From: Chloroflexi bacterium CFX4
GTDB taxonomy: Bacteria > Chloroflexota > Anaerolineae > Aggregatilineales > UBA2796
Assembly: GCA_021404685.1 (NCBI GenBank)
Contig: QWHC01000015.1
Location: forward strand, 41,231-105,230
Direction of reading: 5' to 3'
Length of the DNA stretch: 64,000 nucleotides
The position numbers were made by a program, and so were the translations under genes. Shown one piece after another: positions 26,344 through 35,166 of the stretch (within the stretch, counting starts at the first letter, position 1; every line of letters starts with the position of its first letter). The notes under the pieces were generated by a model. The model was given only the letters and a program-made list of their open reading frames with translations. It searched no databases and was not told where the DNA came from.

Positions 26344-27402
26344 CTAGCGGCGCGGCGATCCCATCAATTGGCGGATCATCTCGACTTCTTCCGGCGTGAT
26401 GTCTTCTGTCTTGGAAAGCTCATGCATTGCTTCCTCACCCAGAAATGCTTGTGTGAAGGCAGCCCGCTGAAAACTAATGGAAGGGAAGCCAATGCCAGAG
26501 ATCGGCACCGGCAGCATTTCGCCCGTACTGCGGCTGCGAATATCCTCACGGCGGATGAGCAGCAGACTTGCCAACAACACGCCCACGCCAACCCATTGCA
26601 GCGGACTCAACTGATCGCCTAGCAGCAAAAATGCCAACAAAATGGCAACTGCCGTCTCTGAAATGCCAACTAGTACCGTTTGCAGGCTGCCCATCTTCTT
26701 CACGCTGAAGAACATGGTCAGGCGCGCCAAGGCTGTGGTGACGCCTAAGGCAAGGATTGCGCCAAGCGTCTCGCCGCTCATCGGTGCCAGTTCACGGCTC
26801 ACGATCAGGCGCGCCACCACCACCACGACAGCCATGGTCGTTAGTACGTAGAGCGCTACCGTCTGCGCGGGCATTTCATAAAGCACGCGCTGGCTCAAGA
26901 TGAATGTGCCTGCAAAGAGCAGCGCGTTGCCGATCATCAGCCCAACGCCAAACCAATCCAGCCCGCCTTGCACACCTTGCGTGATGAGTGCCACTGCAAT
27001 CAGGGCAAGGAAGGCGCGCAGCAGCGTTCGCCGCGAAAGTTTATGCCCATCGGCAGCCGCCAGCACCATCACAAAAATCAGGTAGGTGCTGTTAAGAAGC
27101 TGTGCAACTGAGGCGTTTAAGTAGTCCAAACCGTTGTAGTAGAACAGCGAACCAATGCCGTTCACGGTGCCGATCATCACGCAACCGAGCAAGCCCGCCG
27201 GATAGATGAAGATGTACTTGCGCCAAAAGATGAGGTAGATCACCCACAAGATAGCAGCGGCTGCCACTGTTCGCAAGGCTGCGATGGTGAACGGATCGGC
27301 TTCTCCATTGAGCGCCGCTTTGCCCAAGACTGGTGCCATGCCCAGAAAGATGGGATAAAGGGTGAGCGCAACAAGGCTGCGCAGGCTAGGGCGTTCGGTC
27401 AC
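26344..27402 (-). CDS. EamA/DMT-superfamily exporter
   Basis: A 352-residue inner-membrane transporter with ten helices in two EamA repeats (LVALTLYPIFLGMAPVLGKAAL; FGVGLMIGNALLFAGTFILSQ) and a ~60-residue cytoplasmic C-terminal extension (from RREDIRSRSTGEM) not usual in the family. DMT members export amino acids and other metabolites; RhtA, a threonine/homoserine exporter, belongs here. The start is GTG with AAGGAG about 12 nt upstream. It lies 16 bp after the receiver-kinase gene and is the last gene of the threonine synthase-receiver operon, which makes amino-acid export attractive, but that is inference. Confidence 0.88.
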   Translation of the reverse strand: MTERPSLRSLVALTLYPIFLGMAPVLGKAALNGEADPFTIAALRTVAAAAILWVIYLIFWRKYIFIYPAGLLGCVMIGTVNGIGSLFYYNGLDYLNASVAQLLNSTYLIFVMVLAAADGHKLSRRTLLRAFLALIAVALITQGVQGGLDWFGVGLMIGNALLFAGTFILSQRVLYEMPAQTVALYVLTTMAVVVVVARLIVSRELAPMSGETLGAILALGVTTALARLTMFFSVKKMGSLQTVLVGISETAVAILLAFLLLGDQLSPLQWVGVGVLLASLLLIRREDIRSRSTGEMLPVPISGIGFPSISFQRAAFTQAFLGEEAMHELSKTEDITPEEVEMIRQLMGSPRR

Positions 27403-27418
27403 GGGCTTACTATGCTCC

Positions 27419-28684
27419 TTAGGTGGCGGTGGAACGCCGCACGGCAGGCGCTTGCAACGGTAAATCTATGTAGAAAGTGCTGCCGGGTAAGCGCACTTCG
27501 TCGCGCCCTTCGCTCTCCACCCAGATTTTGCCGCCGTGCGCTTCAATGATTCCCTTACAGATTGCCAAGCCTAAACCCAAGCCGCCGCCGCGAAAGGCTG
27601 TTTTGCTGGTGGAGTGCAGTTGTGTGTTGCTGGCAGTGTAGAAGCGATCAAAAATGCGCTGCTGCTCATCTTTGTTGATGCCAATGCCAGTATCTTTGAC
27701 CGCAATCAGGACGCTGTGTGTGTTCGGGCGCGCTGTGACGTTGATCACGCCGCCGTCTGGTGTATACTTAATGGCATTGCCGATCACATTAGCAAGCGCC
27801 AACGCCAACAAGTCCGAGTCGGCTTGCACCATGGTTGGGAATTGGCGCGCATCATAGGTGAAGGATTGGTTGCGCTGGCGGGCAATTTGCCCCATATCGT
27901 TAAAGACGCGCTCCATAGTCCGCATCAGGTTGACGGGACCGATTGCCAGTTCGACGCGCCCAGTGGCAATGCGCGAGATGGTCAAAATCTCGTTGATGAC
28001 GCCTGACATGCGCTCAATGGACTCAACCAAGCCGTCAATGAATGCTTTCACCTCTGGCGATTCGCCTTTTAGCCGCTTCACCACAGCCGATTCCTGAATC
28101 AGGCGGCTGTAGCCGTAGATGAGTGTCATCGGCGTGCGGAGTTCATGGGCGGTCAGTTGGATAAAATCCTCTTTGATCTTATCAAGGCGGCGCAGTTCAG
28201 CGTTGCTATGCTCCAACTCGCGCACCTTTTGCTCAAGGCGCATCACCAGTTCACTGTTGTATTCAAACTGTGCTTGTGCCAAGGCGTCTACACTGACAGT
28301 ATCCTTCGCGCCGGAGAGGTAGTGCGCCACTTGGCTTGGGAAGGCATCAATGTCAATTGGTTTGGTCAGGTAGCCGGTCAAGCCGGCGGCGATTGCTTTT
28401 TCACGCTCACCACCTTGGCTCTGGGCGGTGAGCGCCACAATCGGCACGCTGCGGAAGCGCTCGTCAGCGCGCAGGCGCGTGGTAATTTCGCGCCCGGTCA
28501 TATCGGGCAGGTTAATATCCATCAGGATTAGGTTAGGCAGATGTTTCACCGCTGCATCTAACCCTTCTAAGCCGCGAGACGCCAACACCACATTAAAGCC
28601 TGCGTCGCCCAACACACGCTCCACTAACACTTGGCTGCCCGGATCATCTTCGATATACAAGATGGTGATGCGATTATTCATCAT
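27419..28684 (-). CDS. Receiver-histidine kinase (REC-HisKA-HATPase)
   Basis: A 421-residue soluble protein. An N-terminal receiver domain has acidic ED pair (IEDD), phospho-acceptor Asp56 (LILMDINLP), Thr in VALTAQ and Lys in YLTKPID. A coiled coil leads to HisKA with His in LTAHELRTP and a HATPase domain with NVIGNAIKYTPDGG, VKDTGIGI, FDRFYTASN and GGGLGLGLA. Putting the receiver before the kinase suggests its activity is tuned by another kinase. It starts 22 bp after the threonine synthase-receiver gene; the receiver fused to that enzyme is its most obvious phosphotransfer partner. Confidence 0.92.
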   Translation of the reverse strand: MMNNRITILYIEDDPGSQVLVERVLGDAGFNVVLASRGLEGLDAAVKHLPNLILMDINLPDMTGREITTRLRADERFRSVPIVALTAQSQGGEREKAIAAGLTGYLTKPIDIDAFPSQVAHYLSGAKDTVSVDALAQAQFEYNSELVMRLEQKVRELEHSNAELRRLDKIKEDFIQLTAHELRTPMTLIYGYSRLIQESAVVKRLKGESPEVKAFIDGLVESIERMSGVINEILTISRIATGRVELAIGPVNLMRTMERVFNDMGQIARQRNQSFTYDARQFPTMVQADSDLLALALANVIGNAIKYTPDGGVINVTARPNTHSVLIAVKDTGIGINKDEQQRIFDRFYTASNTQLHSTSKTAFRGGGLGLGLAICKGIIEAHGGKIWVESEGRDEVRLPGSTFYIDLPLQAPAVRRSTAT

Positions 28685-28706
28685 GCACGCTTTATCCTTG
28701 AATGCC

Positions 28707-30353
28707 TTACCCTAACGCCTTGACAATGCTTTGCAACAAGTCTTCATCCATGAACGAGCCTTTTTGCAGCAGGCGCTCGATCTGCCCATTCAGGCGCAAG
28801 CGCTCATGCACAGTGAGTTCTTTCGCAGTCAGCACAATGATCGGGATATGTGCCATGTTCGGATCGGCTTTTAGGGCGTCAATCACGCTGAAGCCGTCAA
28901 TATCAGGCATCATCAAGTCGGTGATGACGACATCAGGCTTCAGGCGTTCAACCAGCACCACGCCTTCCGCGCCGCCGCTTGCCAAATGCACATCATAGTT
29001 ACCCTGCACCTTTAAGATACGCTCAATCAGCCTGCCTGCATCGGCGTTATCTTCAATCACCACGACGCGCCGCGCATGGGTATCCATCTGTTCAAGGGCA
29101 GCCAACAAGCCTTCCGCCGGCAGCGAGATTTTGCCACTCTGTTCGCTAACATCCACCGAACGGGCAAACTGATCGCCCAAGATTTGCTTTTCGACCGGGA
29201 AGGTATGCCCAGAGCAGTTCATCACTACCACCTGATCAGGTTTGATGATGCCGCGCCGCGCCAATTTGATCAGCCCGGCAAAGGCAACCGCCGTAGCAGG
29301 CTCCACCGAAAGCCCTTCGGTGCGTGCCAGCAAGCGCAGCGCGTTGAATGCCTCCTCGTCAGTGGCATCCTCCATCGTGCCGCCGTGCGTGCTGATCAGA
29401 TTGCTGAGCTGCTCATAGGCACGTCCCGGATCACCAGTAGAGAGCGTGGCGATGACCGTTTGTGGGTCTTCCACAGGTGTTGCCACGTTGCGCCCATTCT
29501 TGAAGGCACGCACCATCGGCGCGCACCCTTCGGACTGGATAATGCCAAGCGATGGCACTTTATCCACCAAGCCCAATTCAAGCAGTTCTTCAAAGCCCTT
29601 CGCCACACCGATGGGACCCATACCGCCGCTGACCGCCTGAATGAACCAATCGGGAGCGCGCCACGAAAGCTGCTGTGCGATCTCGAACGCCATCGTCTTC
29701 ATGCTTTCCACAGCCGCAATGCTCTTAATGCCGCGATCCACATACAAGCCGCGCTGCTTGGCAAAGCCGTTCGCCACCACCTTCGTGTGGTCGTAAGTGC
29801 CAGTCACCTTGATCACTTCGCCGCCATAGAGCGCTGCCTCACGCATTTTTTCGCCCGGCACCATGCTGGTGAGGAATGCCCACAGCTTGATGCCTGCCCG
29901 TGCGGCAAAGGCGGAATAAGCGATTGCCACGTTGCCCGTCGAGGCAACGACTGCCTCCGTAATGCCGCGCTCACGCATGACAGAAACAGCCACCGATGCC
30001 TGCCGATCCTTGAAAGAAGCGGTGGGACCTTGACGCTCATCTTTGATGTAGAGGTGCTTCAAACCAAGCATCATGCCTAGATTGCGTGCATGAAGCAGCG
30101 GCGTGCCGCCCTCACCCATCGTGACGATGTTCTGGGTATCGAAAAGCGGCAACAACTCATGGTAGCGCCACAAGCCCGCCTCTCGCGCAATCACTTTATC
30201 AATCCAGCCGCTGCGCCGTAGTGCATCAAGATCGTAGCGAGCGCGCAAAATGTTCTCGCCACACTGCGGGCAGGCATTCAAGGGACGGTCGTAGGAGCCG
30301 ACCCAATCGCAGTAGGTGCATTGTAGTTCAATGCGCTTAGCAGGTCGTGTCAA
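28707..30353 (-). CDS. Threonine synthase-like PLP enzyme fused to a response-regulator receiver domain
   Basis: Residues 1-400 form a fold-type II PLP enzyme like threonine synthase, which turns O-phosphohomoserine into threonine. It has an N-terminal zinc ribbon (C12, C15, C28, C31), GEGGTPLL, PLP Lys115 in PTASFKDRQAS and the glycine loop SGGMGPIG. Residues about 428-548 are a complete receiver domain: E434/D435, phospho-acceptor Asp479 in VVITDLMMPDIDG, Thr509 and Lys531. The domains are joined in one uninterrupted frame by a ~25-residue linker. The start is TTG: an in-frame stop lies 6 nt upstream and no good Shine-Dalgarno is seen. A kinase gene and an EamA exporter follow. A cysteate synthase-type activity is an alternative for the enzyme half. 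Confidence 0.9.
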   Translation of the reverse strand: MTRPAKRIELQCTYCDWVGSYDRPLNACPQCGENILRARYDLDALRRSGWIDKVIAREAGLWRYHELLPLFDTQNIVTMGEGGTPLLHARNLGMMLGLKHLYIKDERQGPTASFKDRQASVAVSVMRERGITEAVVASTGNVAIAYSAFAARAGIKLWAFLTSMVPGEKMREAALYGGEVIKVTGTYDHTKVVANGFAKQRGLYVDRGIKSIAAVESMKTMAFEIAQQLSWRAPDWFIQAVSGGMGPIGVAKGFEELLELGLVDKVPSLGIIQSEGCAPMVRAFKNGRNVATPVEDPQTVIATLSTGDPGRAYEQLSNLISTHGGTMEDATDEEAFNALRLLARTEGLSVEPATAVAFAGLIKLARRGIIKPDQVVVMNCSGHTFPVEKQILGDQFARSVDVSEQSGKISLPAEGLLAALEQMDTHARRVVVIEDNADAGRLIERILKVQGNYDVHLASGGAEGVVLVERLKPDVVITDLMMPDIDGFSVIDALKADPNMAHIPIIVLTAKELTVHERLRLNGQIERLLQKGSFMDEDLLQSIVKALG

Positions 30354-30416
30354 GGTGGTTCACTTTCAGGCAACGCTGTGTGCGTCAAGTCTAGACTGCA
30401 TTCAATCATAACAGAT

Positions 30417-30439
30417 GTACGCCAAAGCCATAGGCGTAC
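30417..30439. repeat. Inverted repeat upstream of the threonine synthase-receiver gene
   Basis: GTACGCC and GGCGTAC flank a 9-nt loop in the 124-bp gap between the DUF503 gene and the fusion gene. On the minus strand no T-tract follows, so it may be an operator or RNA leader structure. Confidence 0.4.
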
Positions 30440-30477
30440 GTTTGCTAAATTTTTGTGAAATTCAGGCGGCGCGTCGG

Positions 30478-30783
30478 CTACTCCGACGGTGTGCTAAACG
30501 CCACAATCTCGATGCTGTGTGCCACCACATCCAGATCAGGACGGTTATGCTCCAGCCAGCCTACTGTGTTTTCCAGCAAATTACTGGCATGGGCAGCACT
30601 GGTGCTAACTGTGGCAACACCAAGGCTTGCCGATTGCCATGTATCGTGCAGAGCAACCTCTGCCGCGCTCACATTGAATTCACGGTGCAAGCGTGCTAAA
30701 AGCGTTTTTAGCACACCGCGCTTTGCCTTTAAGGATGTAATGCCCGGCAGATAGAGTTCGATTGTGCAAATGCCAATAAACAT
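30478..30783 (-). CDS. DUF503 (YlxP-like) small protein
   Basis: A 101-residue cytoplasmic protein of the DUF503 family: MFIGICTIELYLPGITSLKAKRGVLKTLLARLHREFNVSAAEV, with the conserved HDTWQSASLGVATVS block. Members are small ferredoxin-like-fold proteins often beside ribosome or RNA genes; their function is not established. A short-spaced AGGAT precedes the ATG. It follows mccB by 17 bp on the same strand, so it is probably co-transcribed with it. Confidence 0.88.
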   Translation of the reverse strand: MFIGICTIELYLPGITSLKAKRGVLKTLLARLHREFNVSAAEVALHDTWQSASLGVATVSTSAAHASNLLENTVGWLEHNRPDLDVVAHSIEIVAFSTPSE

Positions 30784-30800
30784 ATCCTGATTGTACCTAG

Positions 30801-32411
30801 CTACATGCGAAAGACGCCATACAAAGTTGACTCAATTGGTGCATTCAGGCAGGCAGACAGCGCCAAGCCAACCACGCGGCGCGTTTGCGGCGGATCAATA
30901 ATGCCATCATCCCACAGGCGCGCTGTGGCGTAGTAAGGGCTGCCCTCACGCTCATACTTTTCGAGGATTGGCGCCTTAAAGGCTGCCTGCTGTTCAGGCG
31001 TGAGTGTTGGCTCACCGCTGCGCGCCATTTGGTCAAGTTTGATGGTCAGCAGCACATTGGCAGCTTGCTCACCGCCCATCACGCTGATGCGCGCATTGGG
31101 ATACATGAACAAAAAGCGCGGTGCGTAAGCGCGCCCGCACATGGCGTAGTTGCCCGCGCCGAATGAGCCGCCAACCACCACTGTGATCTTTGGCACACGC
31201 GCATTGGCAACGGCATTGACCATCTTGGCGCCATCTTTGGCAATGCCGCCCGCCTCATAGTCCTGACCGACCATAAAGCCTGTGATGTTCTGCAAAAAGA
31301 GCAGCGGAATGCCACGCGCCGCGCACAGCTCAATGAAGTGTGTGCCTTTCAATGCCGATTCGCTGAACAGCACGCCATTGTTTGCCACAATGCCAACGGG
31401 ATAGCCCTCAATGCGCGCAAAGCCACAGACTAACGTCTCGCCATAGCGCGCCTTGAATTCGCGGAATTGGCTGCCGTCCACAATACGGGCGATCAGTTCG
31501 CGCACGTCATACGTTTCGCGGAAGGTGCGCGGCAGAATGCCGTAAATTTCGGTTGGGTCATAGCGCGGTGGCTCAGGCGGCGCAACGTCCAGCGTGATGT
31601 GCTTGCGCGTGTTGAGCGTTGCCACGATGCTGCGGCATTGGATCAGCGCGTCGTCGTCATCTAGGGCGTAGTGATCGGCAACGCCAGAGCGCTGGGTATG
31701 CACTTCTGCGCCGCCTAACTCTTCCGCCGAAACGTCAACACCAGTGGCTGCCTTCACCAAGGGCGGTCCGCCGAGAAAGATCGTGCCAGTGCCTTTGACG
31801 ATGATCGTCTCATCGCTCATGGCGGGAATATACGCGCCGCCGGCGGTGCAACTGCCCATGACGGCGGCAATTTGCGGAATGCCAAGCGCACTCATGCGCG
31901 CCTGATTGTAGAAAATGCGCCCAAAGTGGTTCGCATCCGGGAAAACGTCATCTTGCAACGGCAGAAAGGCGCCGCCGCTATCCACCAGGTAGAGGCACGG
32001 CAGGCGGTTTTCCTCAGCAATCTGTTGGGCGCGGAGGTGCTTCTTGACCGTGATTGGATAGTAGGTGCCGCCTTTGACGGTTGCATCATTGGCGATGATC
32101 AGGCATTCGCGCCCTGCCACGCGCCCAATGCCCGTTACAACGCCCGCGCACGGTGCGTCGTTATCATACATATCCCAAGCTGCCAACGGCGAAAGCTCCA
32201 GAAACGGGCTACCTTCATCCAGCAGGCGATCAATGCGATCTCGCACGAAAAGTTTGCCCTGATCGGCGTGACGTTTGCGGGCGCGTTCGCCGCCGCCCTG
32301 ACGGGCAAGCGCAATCCGTGCGCGCAATTCTTGGGCAAGGTCGCGGTTATGGGCAGCGTTGGCGCGGAACGCCTCCGACTGCGTATCAAGGGTTGATTCG
32401 AGAATATCCAC
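30801..32411 (-). CDS. mccB: Acyl-CoA carboxylase carboxyltransferase subunit (methylcrotonoyl-CoA type)
   Basis: The beta subunit transfers carboxyl from carboxybiotin to an acyl-CoA, best matching 3-methylcrotonyl-CoA in leucine breakdown. From GTG at 32411 it has 536 residues, the usual size; the frame is open 22 codons further upstream without support. Both crotonase-like halves are present: oxyanion blocks [17 protein letters not shown] and [18 protein letters not shown], plus [16 protein letters not shown] and [15 protein letters not shown]. The biotin-carrying alpha subunit is not in the window. Propionyl- or geranyl-CoA specificity cannot be excluded. Confidence 0.9.
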   Translation of the reverse strand: MDILESTLDTQSEAFRANAAHNRDLAQELRARIALARQGGGERARKRHADQGKLFVRDRIDRLLDEGSPFLELSPLAAWDMYDNDAPCAGVVTGIGRVAGRECLIIANDATVKGGTYYPITVKKHLRAQQIAEENRLPCLYLVDSGGAFLPLQDDVFPDANHFGRIFYNQARMSALGIPQIAAVMGSCTAGGAYIPAMSDETIIVKGTGTIFLGGPPLVKAATGVDVSAEELGGAEVHTQRSGVADHYALDDDDALIQCRSIVATLNTRKHITLDVAPPEPPRYDPTEIYGILPRTFRETYDVRELIARIVDGSQFREFKARYGETLVCGFARIEGYPVGIVANNGVLFSESALKGTHFIELCAARGIPLLFLQNITGFMVGQDYEAGGIAKDGAKMVNAVANARVPKITVVVGGSFGAGNYAMCGRAYAPRFLFMYPNARISVMGGEQAANVLLTIKLDQMARSGEPTLTPEQQAAFKAPILEKYEREGSPYYATARLWDDGIIDPPQTRRVVGLALSACLNAPIESTLYGVFRM

Positions 32412-32449
32412 TGTGAGCCTGTTCCCAAATGAACTATAATTTTGGCAAA

Positions 32450-32473
32450 AGCGTGCCAGCCAAGCGGCACGCT
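32450..32473 (-). repeat. Hairpin in the mccB/Uma2 divergent gap
   Basis: AGCGTGCC and GGCACGCT make a perfect 8-bp stem with an 8-nt loop. On the minus strand TTTT follows, which gives it terminator-like features, although it lies upstream of mccB. It may stop antisense read-through or be an operator. Confidence 0.4.
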
Positions 32474-32519
32474 GCAAGTATACCGCTAAAGCGCGTAGGC
32501 TGAGAGGTTAGGACGCCAA

Positions 32520-33110
32520 ATGGACGCACCAAGCGCCGAAAAAAGCAAGCTGAGCGAGCAGGCAATGCTCAGGTTGGCTGCTGAAGGGCAATCTTTTGAG
32601 GTAGTAGACGGAGTACCTGTGCCTATGTCGCCAGTTGGCTTTCGCCATGTGTGGATTGCTGCCAACGTCTATCGCTTGCTGTATGCGTATGCCACACAGC
32701 ATCAACTCGGTTATGTCTGCACCGATAGCCTGATTTATGTGCTGCACACTGACTCTGACGGTGTACGCCTCTCTCGCGTGCCAGATGCTTCCTTCATTCG
32801 CAAGGGGCGCCTTCCCAAAGGCTTTGACCTTGCACGTCCCTTTCCCGGCGCGCCCGATTTGGCTATTGAGGTGATGTCGCCTGAAGATACTGCCGCCGAA
32901 CTTTTGCGCCGCATCCGTGATTATCATACACACGGCACAGCGCAGGTTTGGGTTATTTACCCTGAACAGCGCGAACTGCATCAGTACATCAAAGGCGAGA
33001 AGAATGCACGGCTCTATACAGAGGCGGATAACCTAGACGCTGCACCGCTCTTAGAAGGCTTGCACATTGCGTTGACAGATGTCTTTCAACTGCCTGACGT
33101 AGACGAATAG
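32520..33110 (+). CDS. Uma2-family (DUF820) putative endonuclease
   Basis: A 196-residue intact Uma2 protein. Unlike the copy at 628 it keeps the first catalytic Asp (RVPDASFI), followed by DLAIEVMSPEDTAAELLRRIRDYHTHGTAQVWVIYPEQR, where the Glu is present and Arg/Lys spacing is family-like. GAGGTTAGGA precedes the ATG. It is transcribed away from mccB and its 3' end overlaps the converging DUF547 gene by 25 bp. Biological role unknown; a nuclease role is the family prediction. Confidence 0.87.
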   Translation: MDAPSAEKSKLSEQAMLRLAAEGQSFEVVDGVPVPMSPVGFRHVWIAANVYRLLYAYATQHQLGYVCTDSLIYVLHTDSDGVRLSRVPDASFIRKGRLPKGFDLARPFPGAPDLAIEVMSPEDTAAELLRRIRDYHTHGTAQVWVIYPEQRELHQYIKGEKNARLYTEADNLDAAPLLEGLHIALTDVFQLPDVDE

Positions 33111-33958
33111 CCATTCAACAACCAATTGTAGGGCGCATAGCTGAACTTAGGCTGTGCATGTGCCTGTAGATAGGCATGGCGCGGATCGCCTTCGGGCAAG
33201 TGCGTCAATAGGAAAGCACGCACGCCCTGCTGACCGCCAAAATCACGCGCATACCATTTGAAGATGGCAGATAGGCGCAGTCCATCACCACGGAGCGCCG
33301 TCTCTTGATCTATGAAGAAGCGTGCCGCATTGGCAAGCTGGCGTTCAAGCTGATCGGCGTCGTAAGTGCCAATTGGCGGACAAGAACGGCTGGCGCAGTT
33401 CAGGGCGAAGTGCAGGCGTGGTTCTAAGGGGCGAATAACCCACGCAAAGCGCCGATCAGCTGCTGCAAACTGCGCGCCGATCAGGAAAGGATGCCCTGCA
33501 TTGGCGCGCAAAATGCCGTGTTCAATGTCATCACAGCATAGGCGCGCACCACCAACGCAGTAGGCAGCGCGGCGGAAGAACGCCCAACCAAAAGCACGCT
33601 CCGCCACGCTTTGGCGCACCGCAAAGGCGATCACGGCGTGCAGCACAAGGCAGTTATACAGGTTGATCCAGAAGGCGAGTTGTTCAGCACGCGCAACAAG
33701 CTGTGTTGGATCGAAGTGTGGCAGCGCGCCGATCAAACGCTGATAGTCGGCAAAGGCGGCGCTTTGGCGCAAAGCCGCGTAGTCCACTTGTGCGCCGCGC
33801 TCATCTATGGCGGCTACCTTCAGCGCTTTGAGCGCGCTTGCTAAGCGGCTAGGCAGATCGGCGGTGGATAGATTGTCGATGAGGTCACCATTCAACGTAG
33901 CATTGCCAAAGGCGGCGCGCAGCAGCACCTCACGACTTTTTATCAACAGATTGTTCAT
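33086..33958 (-). CDS. DUF547 domain protein
   Basis: A 290-residue protein of the DUF547 family, which has a papain-like fold by prediction. Hallmarks are AFWINLYNCLVLHAVIAF, DDIEHGILRA, RLHFALNCASRSCPPIGTYDADQLERQL and LSAIFKWYARDFGG. No signal peptide is evident. The methionine used begins MNNLLIKSREVLL, whose ATG lies 29 bp inside the 3' end of the preceding same-strand gene, implying coupled translation. Function unestablished. Confidence 0.87.
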   Translation of the reverse strand: MNNLLIKSREVLLRAAFGNATLNGDLIDNLSTADLPSRLASALKALKVAAIDERGAQVDYAALRQSAAFADYQRLIGALPHFDPTQLVARAEQLAFWINLYNCLVLHAVIAFAVRQSVAERAFGWAFFRRAAYCVGGARLCCDDIEHGILRANAGHPFLIGAQFAAADRRFAWVIRPLEPRLHFALNCASRSCPPIGTYDADQLERQLANAARFFIDQETALRGDGLRLSAIFKWYARDFGGQQGVRAFLLTHLPEGDPRHAYLQAHAQPKFSYAPYNWLLNGYSSTSGS

Positions 33959-34391
33959 GCTGCAATCGGGCGTTCTTGTCAGCTTGGATGAGCGCGAGCG
34001 CCTGCTCAAAGTTTTGGGCAGAGCGTATTTTGCCGAGATAGTGGAAGGTGTGAAATGCGCGCAGGGCAATATCGAGGAAGGTTGCGAGTGCGCTGCTCTG
34101 CCTGATCAAAATGATGAGCGCTTCATTGGGAACATCAAAAGCAGTCATGCGGCGCAGTGCCTGAATCGCGCCACGCTCTTGTGGGAAGTGCCGCGTGTGG
34201 TAGATATGCACAATGTAGATGGGTGTGGGCGCACGCTCTAAGGCGCAGACGCGCACTTTTTCTAGGATAACTTCTAACGCTTCTTGCCATGTCCACGCGC
34301 CAAGAATTTCCAGCACCAGAATGGTTTGATCGAGATCGTACCAGCCCAACCGATAGTTGTGCGCTTCCGAGACGATATGTGCTAGGTTCAT
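33930..34391 (-). CDS. Conserved small protein, copy 1 of a tandem pair (STAS-like?)
   Basis: A 153-residue protein I cannot name. Its start block YRLGWYDLDQTILVLEILGAWTWQEALEVI is shared with the next gene (MRVGWYDAEQTILVLEVLERWTWGDAVQSI). The alternation of a strand, WTW and an amphipathic helix resembles SpoIIAA/STAS-like proteins common in filamentous-lineage bacteria; this is inference. The start is set by GGAAGG 7 nt upstream; the longer open frame upstream overlaps copy 2's region. It overlaps the DUF547 gene start. Confidence 0.7.
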   Translation of the reverse strand: MNLAHIVSEAHNYRLGWYDLDQTILVLEILGAWTWQEALEVILEKVRVCALERAPTPIYIVHIYHTRHFPQERGAIQALRRMTAFDVPNEALIILIRQSSALATFLDIALRAFHTFHYLGKIRSAQNFEQALALIQADKNARLQHEQSVDKKS

Positions 34392-34476
34392 CGCAGCACC
34401 TTCCCTATGTGTCGTTCTCCTCTGTAAACAGTATAGAGGAAAATCGCTACATTGCGCCACATAGGGCGGTGCGCTT

Positions 34477-34938
34477 TTATGGGTTGGCGGTCTTTGGCTG
34501 CTGTGCAGCGTTTTTGTGGGCTGCCACGATTGCCAGCGCTTCCTCAAGCGTGTTGGTGAAACGGTGCTTTGGCTCTTTGTTGGTAAGGCGATAAATGCGG
34601 ATGGCAACATCCACAAAGTTGCGGATCACATCGGTTTGGCGCACAAAGATCGCCAGCACTTCGTTAGGCGGATCGGTCTGAAGGATTTGGCGCATCGCCT
34701 GTAAGGCGTTGCCGCCTTTGGGCGCAAATTTTGCCAAGCGGTCATGCACGAAAATTGAGTAGACAGGCTGGGGTGCTTTCCGCACAATGGCAGGGTTCAT
34801 CACATGGACAATGCTCTGCACGGCATCGCCCCATGTCCACCGCTCCAGCACTTCTAAGACGAGGATGGTTTGTTCGGCGTCGTACCACCCGACGCGCATA
34901 TTAGAACTTTCCCAGATAGGTTCAGCCAGTAGAAGCAT
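34477..34938 (-). CDS. Conserved small protein, copy 2 of a tandem pair (STAS-like?)
   Basis: A 153-residue paralogue of copy 1, 85 bp upstream on the same strand. Both have matching landmarks: WYD-QTILVLE, W-TW, QAMRQI/QALRRM, PPNEVLAIFVRQ/VPNEALIILIRQ, and a C-terminal EEALAIV/EQALALI helix. No catalytic residues stand out. It is probably a cytoplasmic regulatory or scaffolding protein; homology to STAS domains is a guess from the pattern. A good promoter (TTGTCG-N17-TATACT) lies about 40 bp upstream. Confidence 0.7.
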   Translation of the reverse strand: MLLLAEPIWESSNMRVGWYDAEQTILVLEVLERWTWGDAVQSIVHVMNPAIVRKAPQPVYSIFVHDRLAKFAPKGGNALQAMRQILQTDPPNEVLAIFVRQTDVIRNFVDVAIRIYRLTNKEPKHRFTNTLEEALAIVAAHKNAAQQPKTANP

Positions 34939-34977
34939 AGTGCAATACGCCTTTGGGCAACCACAATGTATGGCTAA

Positions 34978-35006
34978 AGTATAAGGTTACACAGGCATTC
35001 CGACAA
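34978..35006 (-). promoter_or_regulatory. Promoter of the tandem small-protein genes
   Basis: On the minus strand TTGTCG (35001-35006) and TATACT (34978-34983) are 17 bp apart, giving a ~33-nt leader to the gene ending at 34938. Confidence 0.65.
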
Positions 35007-35026
35007 TCATAATTGGCGTGTAAAGT

Positions 35027-35046
35027 GGCTAGTTTTTCACCTAGCC
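35027..35046. repeat. Short hairpin downstream of the defence-like operon
   Basis: GGCTAG and CTAGCC flank an 8-nt loop about 120 bp past the stop of the HEPN-like gene. It may help end that transcript, but there is no T-tract on the minus strand. Nothing else is recognised in the 34939-35166 gap. Confidence 0.35.
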
Positions 35047-35166
35047 GAGGGGATGGGTGACCTAAAAGAGATAGGACAAGCGAGCGGAAGGCAATTCCTG
35101 AAAATACACAGCTGAGGGTAAGTATCCTTAACTGCCAAAACCGCAACTAACCAATTAGGGTAGAAA

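Noticed and set aside
29076..30080. 334-codon plus-strand open frame across the threonine synthase part
   Set aside because: Antisense to a protein with clear PLP and zinc-ribbon motifs; His/Arg-rich low-complexity translation.
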